Shown here: piece after piece, positions 54,686 through 64,000 of the stretch | Layout of the letters: every line of letters begins with the position of its first letter | Numbering within the stretch: the first letter of the stretch is position 1 | Origin: Branchiostoma floridae | Lineage: Eukaryota > Chordata > Leptocardii > Amphioxiformes > Branchiostomatidae | Assembly: GCF_000003815.2 (NCBI RefSeq) | Contig: NC_049991.1 | Location: forward strand, 18,067,347 to 18,131,346 | Direction: 5' to 3' | DNA length: 64,000 nucleotides | The notes under the pieces: generated by a model | What the model saw: the letters and a program-made list of their open reading frames with translations, nothing else | The model's database searches: none | What the model was told of the DNA's origin: nothing | Position numbers and translations under genes: made by a program

Positions 54686-57600
54686 CTGGTCAATATTGAC
54701 CCGGGCACAGCGTATTAAAATGATTCTTTAATTGTCACTTCTTGAACGTTACAATAAAGAAGGGACAAAGAGGCAGAAACGATATCATAGAAGCATCCAT
54801 GCAAATGCACATCGCGACACTGCCAGTGGTAGATTGGGCATCCTTCTGATATACAGAAGAAGAACTTTATTGCGCAACGATCGTACACGGTACTATGTAT
54901 GGCAAAAAAAGAAGAAACAATCTTATCATCCTAATTACTAAAACAAGTATTAAGCATAGTACATATGCAGATTATGAATATAGAATAAAATTTGACATCC
55001 TAATTTCTAGAACAATAAGAGCTAGCCTAAATCATTGGTATTGCACTACAATCGAGTGGGGCTAATTATGAGTTTCGGCATTTTTTCTTATGACAAAGCA
55101 GTTTTTTATATATTTACCTAATTTAGCATTGTGGGAGTTGTTACATCTGAATATATAATCAAATCTCTCTGTAGCATTGAGTCTCTTAAAATCTGTTGTA
55201 CTTGATTCGAGGAATGTGAATAACTCATTACGTTAAGCATTGTACCTACTGCACATTATAACAAAGTGAAATTCATATACACCTGCATAGCTTCATGGGG
55301 GGGGGGTATTGTTTCAATTCTGTTTAGTCCAAAGAAATGATAAAATTATAGTACCTGGCCAAAATACCCCATGCCTGTTAATATTTCTCATCAGTTCTCT
55401 CTATCTTCAGTGCTGTTCGGATATCGGATTACAGAAACATCAGTGTGCTTCTTGAAGATAAAAATGGCGCAGCGAATGTTGTTATTCTGATTCGCTCGAA
55501 GGCATCTTATGTTCCTAACGTCTGTGGTTTAGAAAGCGCCAGAGAAACTGCCTGGCTTATACGGATACACCGTGTGACAAATGATCTTCCCATTACTTGT
55601 GCTCTTCAAGAAGAGGTTAAGCTTCAGCTGCTTTTGACGTTTATTAGCGTTTTTATCGTGCTTTCTATTTTGTACTGTTTCTTTATGCATCGCAGCCGGA
55701 GCCTAACCTCTGCTAGGAGATAGAGTACATTATTTTTACTTGCGTTATCCACTTTTGTGGAGGGACAAATCTACCTAGAACAAGTACGTATACACCACCA
55801 TACCACTAAGTTGTAGATACATATGAAGATTTATGACAAGGAATAATAAAGAACAGAAACCACAAGTATATGGAAATATGAATGAAGCATGAATCTGGAC
55901 ACATGTGATCTGCATGTTTTTCTAACCATACAATTTATTTGTATGTCCGCCGCTACTATTTTTCAGTGTCTAAAATGCTGATCGGGTAAGATAGCAAATA
56001 AATCTAGTATGCCTCTAAAGCGCCAAACAATATTCTGCAATATGTTTTTCTGATGTCAATCGTTAAACCACTTCGTTCCGCATCAGTTACTTTGCTCCCA
56101 GTTCTCTGTAAGCTGATGGAGTCTGTATAAACGCAATTATCGTGCGATCGATGCTGGTTGGGGATCAGTAATAGAGCCATGGATAGATCTTCTAGACCTA
56201 CTGCAAGGTTACATATACGTGTTACCAGCTGGACATAACGAGTTTGATAAGATTCTATTCTAGTGAATTGTAGTTGCATATCTAGGGTGACTTCCAGGTG
56301 TAACCATGGTGCTATCAACACTGTTAGAGATCGGTAAAAGACCCGTATGGTGATTTACTAGGACTAATTCGTACGTTTTATTAGCCACAACTGAATTGCT
56401 GACTCGTTTTACGAGCTCTGCGTTGTATCCTTCATTCGTCCGATTCAGTGCCACCTTGGCGATAACAGTGAGCGTGTGTTTAATGTGAATCTGCAATTCT
56501 CTGTCTTTAAAAATTTTATTTTCCCTGTGTGTATCTTAAAATCAACAACAGCTTTGCGAGGGATTACTTTAATCGTACGTCGGTTACGATGCCTAATGGG
56601 AGATACGCGTGTAAGGGTTAGAAACACGTGTTAGGGTTACTACAGGGTAGACTAAAGTCTGGCTGAAAGCTGGAAATCTTCCAGAACCTGTAGTTGGAGA
56701 CAAATACCTTATATAATTTTGAAAATGTTTATGAAGAAAAAGCTTGAGATGATTTAATTTTAGTGACTTTCATGGCATCGCAGTTAAAGCAAGTGCGGTC
56801 GTTAATCTTTCTGATTAAGGTCGCTTTAGTCGTAGATGTAGTCAAACCGTTTAGTTAAGTGGGGCAAGTCTATAATAGAGCAGTGGTTACGAAATGTTTT
56901 TAGTCGTGAAGATCAAAGTAAATGGTTGGTAGAAGGCGTGCCCCAATCTCTCGTTATCTCACCGGGATATTATGCTGAAGACACCAAAGCGAAAAATAAT
57001 TATAGTTGTTGAAAGATACATTATACATACATAGAACCCACTTTCGCCGGCGATGGTGTGAAAATGCGTTCTTCTTTCTCTATTTCGCCGTCACTTTAAC
57101 TGGCCAATTCCTGAAACGCTACTTTGAAGACTACCTGGAGTAAAAGGGGAATCTATGAGGCAGCTTGGCACAAACTCTAGACGTCTGTATGATGATTACT
57201 CTTTCACCTTAGCTTATCTTAATTAGCGAAGTAAGCTTATCTTAACAACATTGCTGAAGCAGAGGGCATTATTGATTTTACCGAAAGGCTTGGACAAACA
57301 GACTACCAAAAGAGCTATTTTTACCTTGCAATATTACCGAATTCAGGGCACGAAAGATATTCTTGTCAAACTGAAGAACGGTGATAGTTGCAGAAAGCAA
57401 GGCCCCTGGTCAAGTTTGAGTAGTATCAGGCGTACCAAAATAAAACATTATCGGACCTTCCCCTTCACATAAAGAGCCTTCAAGGCAATCTCAATTCTAA
57501 GTTGATACTATTTCAGAAGGGCTGTATGTTTTACGTAAGCGCTTAAGCGTACGAAAATGCACTCTGGGATCACATGCAACATCACACTAGTCAACAAAAT

Positions 57601-58390
57601 GAATGACAGCGGAAGCCACTTGGAGGGGATACCTCAGGCAAGCTCAAGAACATGAGACAGATGATGTTTTCTCTACAACTCTGTGCAGCATAAGCACGCA
57701 CATTTATATGGATGTATACATCTTATTAACTTTAAATCTGTTTAGCGTTTAATGGTTTGTGATTGTTTCTAAACTGTTGAAGAAAGTAATCTATTGTCTT
57801 TGAATACAGCCAGTGTCACGTCATCGGGTGGATTTAAACGCGGCAGTAGATGTAAGTTAATGTGTTACAACTCATACGATACATGCCATGCGTACTAATA
57901 GGCATTCCGTGCATGCATGTAAGCTTGCATTTGGTATGGTTACACCGAAATATGCTGATACTAGTTGCAACTGAACTGAGCAAATGGGAAAAGTGCAACG
58001 CTTTATGTTCCTGTCACAAAAAAAGTTCTTCACCGTTAGCCGGCCTTTTAGGAAGTGCAACATATTTTTCCTTTGCTTCTAGGTTAGAAAGATGATTGAA
58101 CTGATGCACATTAAGAAAATGTACGTGTACCAGTCTCATCATGTGAGCATGAAGGCTCTCCTTCGTCTTCTTCTGTCTTACTGCCTAGCCTCTAAATTGA
58201 GAGATTATTGGCAGACTACGCATGGGTTAATTACAATACAAATGATCGACCGGTACAAATAGACAAGGGAAAATGAAGGAAAAATGGGAAAAAGGGAAAT
58301 GAAAACAAACTGATTTTGTGTGTGCAAAAGACAGGACAGGGGAATTAAGTGGGTTAATAGAACATATATTTACATATATACAAGACGTGT
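54686..58390. other. Unassigned DNA
   Basis: A ~3.7-kb stretch without recognised genes or element ends. A poly-G run lies near 55298-55306. Open frames at 55445-55723 (+) and 56004-56321 (-) have no recognised domain, though the former has a hydrophobic stretch near its end. Confidence 0.35.
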
Positions 58391-58639
58391 GGGGGTGGCT
58401 CAATGCAGCAGAGTCCTCCCCAGCTCAGTTTTAAACTGGGAGAGAGACACCGCCTCCGCCACACCAGGCTCAAGTTCATTCAACTCTCTGATGGTCCAAG
58501 GGAAGAACGAGACCCTGTAGTAGTTGTTCTTGCACGCGATGGCCTGCAACGTTTGTGAGTGATTGGTACGACGTGAGCATCGAGCCACCGGGACAAGCAT
58601 GGTCGTGTGAGGCTCTATCCAAGTTGATTTTGAGGGCAA
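58391..58639 (-). mobile_element. LINE ORF2 C-terminal fragment
   Basis: The minus frame ends with YYRVSFFPWTIRELNELEP...SLSQFKTEL, matching the FFPRTI..WN.LP......FK..L terminal motif of many non-LTR ORF2 proteins. It lacks the reverse transcriptase and is truncated. Confidence 0.8.
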
Positions 58640-58779
58640 TATAGTAACAGGAGAAGGAAGATCTCTACAGAGCTCTGTAGAAGTTTAGAGAAGCTCAGAA
58701 GTGCAACACTTCTCTGTAAGTAAGGACGAACAACATAAACAATACTAACAAAATGACGCTGTCAGAAGAAGAAGTAGTG

Positions 58780-60860
58780 TATATCTCAAACGCCTTCACG
58801 AAATTTCATCTGCGGAGTCCATACTACATATCAAGTCTGAAAGTGTTTTAAACAGGGTTTTTTTTCTGGAATAGACGTCATCGTAATCATGAATACTCTT
58901 TTCCACAAGCAAGAACGAACACAACAGATGATAGAGGCACTGTGAAACGAGTTTGGAGTGCACGTGTCTAGTTTCGACATACAAGTAGTGAATATCCAAA
59001 TTGTCTTCACCAGAAAAAAAACTGCAGGTGATGTTTTGAAGTCATTCTCTCCTTTCTGAAAACTCTTGTCCTTGGGGAGAGAGGGATGAGGGGGCGGGGC
59101 TCATGTGGTAAAGTATGAATGTCTCAAGTATATTTATGTCAATGAAGCTTTAACATTAATACATTTTGGGGTAAAAAAAAAACTACAATTGCAACTTTTT
59201 CTATCATTTCTTGAAAATACTTCTTTCCTGAAAGACGTGAGACACTTACGACGGTGTCTTCACTGGTAACGACTCTTAAACATATCGTTTTCCTGAAAGG
59301 CAGCAGTGTGAAAGACGTCAGACAATTACGACGAAGTCTTTGTCGTTAGCAATGTTGAGTCGAAACTATAGTCGTCATCGGAAAAAGTCGTCATCGTAGT
59401 CACGAATACTCTTGTCCAAAAGCAAGGTCGAACACAACAGATGATAGGGGAACTGAAACGCGTTTGAGGAGCACGTGGCAAGTTTCGACATTGTCTTTAA
59501 GAGAATTATTAAAAGAGGTGACTTGAAACGACAAACTACGGAAATAATACTTAAATATAGAAACATGTTGACAATGTGCGAATGACAGCTCTTGGATTCA
59601 TCGGTCGGTAAAAACAAAACAAATGAGTTCTTCTAATGGTAAAAAGACGATTTTGCAAAGAAGTCAGTACGGTCATTAAACCATTTCTGAAGACGCAACG
59701 ACAGGCATGTTGTATTGTCTGATTTTACGGGACACTCAGAACGTGAACCCAAATCCTGATGTCGTGATGTGTCCTGAGTGCAGTTCAGGGACACACATTT
59801 ACGTAACCGACACACGCGGACACATAAAGGGCAACTCACACGAAAACCTTGACATTTTTGAGAGCGAAGACCTTGGCAAGGTTTGGAGCGAAGCACGTGA
59901 AAAATACAGCATTGATTGCACGTGCCTTTACAAACAAAGGGACTTTCTACTTTTTTCTGAAAGACGTTGATTAGGTGGTACTTGCACTCACAAAAAATCT
60001 TGTCTAAAAGCAAGCGAACAAAAGATGTCGCAGGTACACGGATGGGAGAGAGCACGTGGCAAAGATCGTACATGTACCAAGTGCATTCACATCAAGACAG
60101 AATTCATCCTAAAGTAAAAAAAAATGCAAATGGTTTCATTTGATGGCAAAAAATCGTGACGACTGAGACAGAGTCAATGGAGCTTTCGCGAGAGTTCATC
60201 TGATGAATGGTGAAGAACTACAATCACAAGTGTTTGTATTAGTTTTTCATGATACGTTTCTAAAGAAATACGTCATAGCCGATACTTGTTCACGAGCAAC
60301 AGAAATAATGAGAACATCTTGACACGGTTGAAAATGAAGCACGTGGCAAGCGTAGCATATTTAATGCACATCATGGTAACGTTTGGAATTACTTTGTTGG
60401 TAAGAAAAAAACTCTAAACAAAGTTAGAAATCCATAGGCATTCTTTTTTGAAGATCTTATGATGGTAAAAGAAAGCTGAAAGAGCCATTCTTTCTGAAAA
60501 TGTGTTGTTTTCCGCAAGACTCCAACACTTTTTTCAGGTGTAACGGCGAACAATACGAATAACATAGGAACAATAAGAGACATATTGGCACGATTCAGAA
60601 AAAACGTGGAAAGGTACGTAGTACATATCTCAAACGGGTCTTTGTGCCAATGTCGCTTTGACGAGACATCATCTGATAATTAAAAAAAACTAATGACGTT
60701 GGAACCTGGAGCCTTTTTTTTTCGAAATTTAACGAAAACACTTGTTCACAGGCTACAATAGTGACAACTTGGCACGTGGCAACGTTGTCCTATGTCAAGG
60801 TTCTAATTTGCTGTCACTAAATGAGCGTAAGAGGGAACTTAATGAACAGAAACAAAATGT
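58780..60860. repeat. Degenerate repeat array with a recurrent GCACGTGGCAA core
   Basis: Related segments recur at irregular 160-510-bp spacing. Each has an ACTCTTGTCCAAAAGCAAG-type block, AACACAACAGATGATAG-type block and a GCACGTGGCAAG core (near 58959, 59471, 59892, 60051, 60339, 60603 and 60771), often followed by TTTCGACAT. A CTGAAAGACGT word precedes several. Read on the minus strand, two units encode similar stretches (YHLLCSTLLLDKSIRDYDD and YHLLCSFLLVEKSIHDYDD), but others are frameshifted, so coding is doubtful. The unit at 59640-59970 contains extra, more GC-rich sequence. I do not recognise the family. Confidence 0.65.
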
Positions 60861-61274
60861 CAAGGGGTGCTTCAGGTAGGATTCTGTCTTTTCATCACAA
60901 GTTGTGACGTAGCTATAACGCTATAGATGTTTAAGGAGCAGAAAAACAACTTTGTTTACGTTTAACTTATATCTTTGGGGTCTGGCTCTGCCATAGAAAT
61001 TGCGATTTCTTATTCTTTCTTCACAACAGACATTAGAATAAGTCTTTTGGGGTGGCGGTACCATAGGGGACCGGTGAAGTGAGGTGCCATGCTATGATGC
61101 TGTACAGCTAGGAACTGGCTTTTCCATATCAACTGTCTGGCCACTTTAACATTACTTGGCAAATGCAAGAGACAAGAGACTATAAAACAGCTGTATAAAG
61201 TAGCAGGGTGCTTTTCTTTTTTCAAAGATTCGAATTCCGAATTTTACCTGCTGCTGTGTTGCACAGAATAGTAT
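60861..61274. other. Unassigned DNA
   Basis: No feature recognised. Confidence 0.4.
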
Positions 61275-62079
61275 TTCATCACCCCAATTGTAATTGTTGT
61301 TTATTGTTGTTTATTAAGAAACCTTTTAGCCCTCACGGGCTAATCTTCCAAGGTTCAATCAACATGAATACATACATTTAAAAAAATACAACAATCACAA
61401 AGTATTTACAATAGAGTACAATAGAGTACAGTGTCTAGAGGTCAGAGGTCTAGATGACAATGTTTGAGATAGCTTGTTTAAAACTGGACAATGTACACAG
61501 TGACTTAACGTCAGATGGCAATGAGTTCCAGAGCATAATTGCTCGGTACAGAAATGTACGTTTTCCACTGTTTGTTTTAGCTTTGGGTAGTCTGAAGTTG
61601 TTGGATACAGAAAATCTAGCATTATACATGTGGGATGAATTAACTGGTATGAAGGAATTATACACATTTTGTGGTTCGTGGCTAGTGAGGATTTTGAAGA
61701 ACATAATCAGAGTACATAAAGAGAATCTCTTTCTCACTGTGGGCCAACCAAGCTCAAGATGCATCCGCCTAACAGATGTGTCCGATGAACATTTTAATAA
61801 CAGTCTACACGCTCTATTTTGTACTATCTGCAGTTTTCTCATATTTGAATCTGACATACTGGCTAGCACTGGTGAGCAATATTGCACTACTGATAGCACC
61901 AGGGCTTGAAGTACCGGCTTACACACATCATCAGGTATATAACAAGCATATCTTCTAACATAGGCTAAGTTTCCTGAGAGGTTTGTTACAAGATATTTGG
62001 CATGAAGATTCCAAGTTAGTGACGGGTCCATATGTAAGCCCAATAGGACTGCTTCGATTACTTGTTCAACTTTCTCTTA
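61275..62079 (-). mobile_element. 5'-truncated non-LTR retrotransposon (ORF2 C-terminus and 3' UTR)
   Basis: The minus frame (61450 to about 62079) encodes the end of a reverse transcriptase: VIEAVLLGLHMDPSLTW, then QYCSPVLASMSDSNMRKLQ, QNRACRLLLK, a LGW..VRKRF segment and the terminal MLWNSLPSDVKSLCTLSSFK. These are the conserved thumb and C-terminal motifs of Jockey/CR1-type ORF2. An in-frame stop at the upstream edge and loss of the finger/palm domain mark 5' truncation. The 3' UTR contains TTAGCCCGTGAGGGCTAA, a hairpin, and ends in AATAAACAACAATAAACAAC, a simple-repeat tail, at about 61290. Confidence 0.93.
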
Positions 62080-63359
62080 GTTACATAACTAATATTGCCA
62101 TTATATCTATCCTGAATGTTACACCTGCAATTGCAAAATATTTGCAAAGCTATAACATGCTAGTATTCTTGACAATCTTGGAACTTGAACGTTGAACGTT
62201 GGCAATAGCAAGAACAGCAAAGAGACGAGAACGGTTATCATCTCATCATGCGATGTTTCATCATGGAGCACACCTGCTCCACTAGGCGCTGCTTTACAGG
62301 TGGGCCTCAGGGCACGTGTGCGCCACACGTATTACCTTAATTAGATACTTAACAGAGGCGACAGCATGATATGAGGTGAGAACAACTGTCAGGTAATTTG
62401 CAACACGGTATCACAAAATTGGCAGAAGCTGACAAAACGCTATGCCAATCCAAACATCAAAATTCGAGCGGGTTTCAACCAGCGTATCTTTCTTCAAGAA
62501 TCTAAAGTATATACTTTGAAACAGTGTGTAAAGTACATAGGAGCTTTTGTAACAGTGCTTTTCGCTTTGTCTCTTGTTCTTCAATGCTTTGGAACGCCAC
62601 ATCTGGCAATTATACAATTACAGCACATGATTTGTACTGCCTCCCCCAAAATGAACTAAATTAGTGGTAGAATTACAAAGTATTTATCCTCATGGGACCA
62701 GAGAATTAGTTGCCAATAAAACGCGTAAAGCATCCAAACCATATTCTGAATAGTGTTTTGATGTCAATGATTAACGGTTTAATATATCTTATAAGGAAAA
62801 TTGCGAAAATTTGTTATTTGTCACCATGTCGTGACGGAAACAATAAGGTAGTGATTACTGTTATCTCCATTATTTGATGCATAAAAGATATGGGAAGCAA
62901 CCATAATGCCTTACCCTGTAATTATTTCACGCTCGTGTCGGTTGTACTGAATGGATTACAAGGTAAGGGTTTGCAGAACCCACGTGTTTCGTTTTGTTTC
63001 ATCTTTTCGTAGCGATTAGGATCATACGTAGTAAGCTGGTTCGAGGTTTACATTGCGCATGCGAAGCAAGAACACTGTGGGCAATACGTCAAAGTTGCAA
63101 GGCTCCTACTAACAAGCAAATAACGTGTGGACATGATGTCAAACATGGACTACACAAGACATGTTCACTATCAAAATATTCCGCACAAATTCCAACCATA
63201 AACCTGTTTATAGAGCATTAATTTTTCTTAAATATGCCTGACGTTATCCGATACTTTTTTTTTAAGAACGTCATTTGAAATACATACTAGACAAGCCAGG
63301 AAAAAGACACATGAGGTATCGATGAAGGTTAGACAATACGTATTCGACAGGTAATAAAA
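62080..63359. other. Unassigned DNA
   Basis: No gene or element recognised. Confidence 0.4.
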
Positions 63360-63460
63360 TACGCCAAATAGCAATTACTCAAGCATCTGGATATGTTTTT
63401 TGAAACGGTCAGACGTTTCAGGCAGAACCCACTACCTTTCGTCAGTGACACTGATTGATA
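63360..63460 (+). repeat. Member of the AAAATCATATCC dispersed family (inverse orientation)
   Basis: ACGCCAAATAGCAATTACTC, AAGCATCTGGATATG, GAAACGGTCAGACGTTTCAG and TTTCGTCAGTGACACTG are the family's characteristic words in order. This is the least interrupted copy here. Confidence 0.75.
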
Positions 63461-64000
63461 AAGATATCTGATTGGAGAGCAAGTTTATATATCTTAAAGG
63501 CATACTACGCAGTTTTTTGCGCTCAAATTTGAAATATTCTAGAATTAAGAAATATCAGATTTACTACTACTTTTTGTCACTTTTTGACACTTTTGTGTCA
63601 TTATTTCACGTTTGCAACGTAAAGGATTAGCCTACAAACATTCCGCTCTAGGCACCCTGTAACCTTGTGTCCCCCCAAGTTAGACCCTCCAGGTCTTGCT
63701 TGCCACTGGTAGGTCCCCCGGGGTGGGGTAATCAGTTAGCACATGCATAGCAGACTGCAGATAAAGAACACAATGGAGATCTTCTTTGGAAACACCTATA
63801 TCTAATCATTCTAAAATAGCATATAATCATGAACCTATTAGTCTATTTTGTAGGATATCAACAAGCTAAGGTCATATTCCCTTCAAAACTGCAAGAAACC
63901 TTGTACAGAAAGCTAGTCTACTGTACTCAGAGGAACTGTCAACTGGCCCCCCACTGGGAAGCCAGGCTGATAAGCAAGAAACAACAACACACAGAGGCAG
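63461..64000. other. Probable repeat-derived sequence running off the right edge
   Basis: TTAAAGGCATACTACGCAG followed by a low-complexity T-rich stretch and CACCCTGTAACC...CCCCCGGGGTGGGG resembles the start of a larger element, but only one end is in the window. Confidence 0.3.

Noticed and set aside
54283-54708. Long frames on both strands
   Set aside because: They run through the 311-N gap and are meaningless.
59633-60073. 146-residue cysteine-rich minus-strand frame and the opposing plus frame at 59707-59970
   Set aside because: Both lie inside the degenerate repeat array. Neighbouring units are frameshifted, so coding is not supported, although the cysteine-rich look was tempting.

Overview
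The window is eukaryotic, AT-rich and dominated by non-coding sequence and transposable-element remnants. It holds tRNA-derived SINEs, 5'-truncated non-LTR retrotransposon tails, a deleted mariner, a piggyBac-like element, a Harbinger-like element and many palindromic MITEs. It also has tandemly duplicated intergenic blocks, microsatellites and two assembly gaps (52845-52944 and 54375-54685). This mix, with small secreted peptide precursors of chordate/deuterostome style, fits an invertebrate deuterostome. A lancelet (Branchiostoma) is my best guess. That is an inference from repeat style and peptide genes; no species-diagnostic gene is visible.

Only two protein genes are well supported. Both are on the minus strand, in GC-rich islands, and both look like neuropeptide precursors. 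(1) At 5277-5882 a 201-residue secreted precursor carries three copies, 28-29 residues apart, of a unit ending Ser-Arg-(Tyr/Leu)-Gly-Arg. It predicts SRYamide/SRLamide peptides. The segment just upstream, with its splice acceptor and the start-codon region, is repeated four times in tandem (about 5860-6425). (2) At 47746-48120 an apparently intronless 124-residue precursor has a signal peptide, a dibasic site and one RFamide peptide ending ...NWNEAFEPLRF-Gly-Arg-Arg. It has a clear TATA box and initiator at the expected spacing.

Layout: 1-838, a ~112-bp minisatellite, then a near-perfect palindrome. 986-4053, direct repeats, GA/TA microsatellite and several MITEs. 5277-6425, SRYamide-type gene and duplicated leader. 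7131-7622, long GTGA-type microsatellite. 8.6-19 kb, mostly unassigned DNA with one MITE, one SINE and LINE tails. 19.0-26.3 kb, transposon-dense (palindromic MITE, mariner, piggyBac-like, SINE, MITE, Harbinger-like, SINE). 27.8-35 kb, MITEs, a LINE with a nested insertion, and a 282-bp tandem duplication. 36-46 kb, sparse, with copies of the TTCGCGG palindromic MITE. 46.5-48.3 kb, possible regulatory DNA and the RFamide gene. 50-58 kb, duplications, SINE remnant, gaps. 58.4-62.1 kb, LINE tails around an unusual degenerate repeat array with a recurrent GCACGTGGCAA core.

The most notable material is the pair of peptide precursors, the amplified splice-acceptor/leader array of the first, and the CACGTG-containing array near 59-61 kb. 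No bacterial-type operon, CRISPR array or rRNA gene is present.
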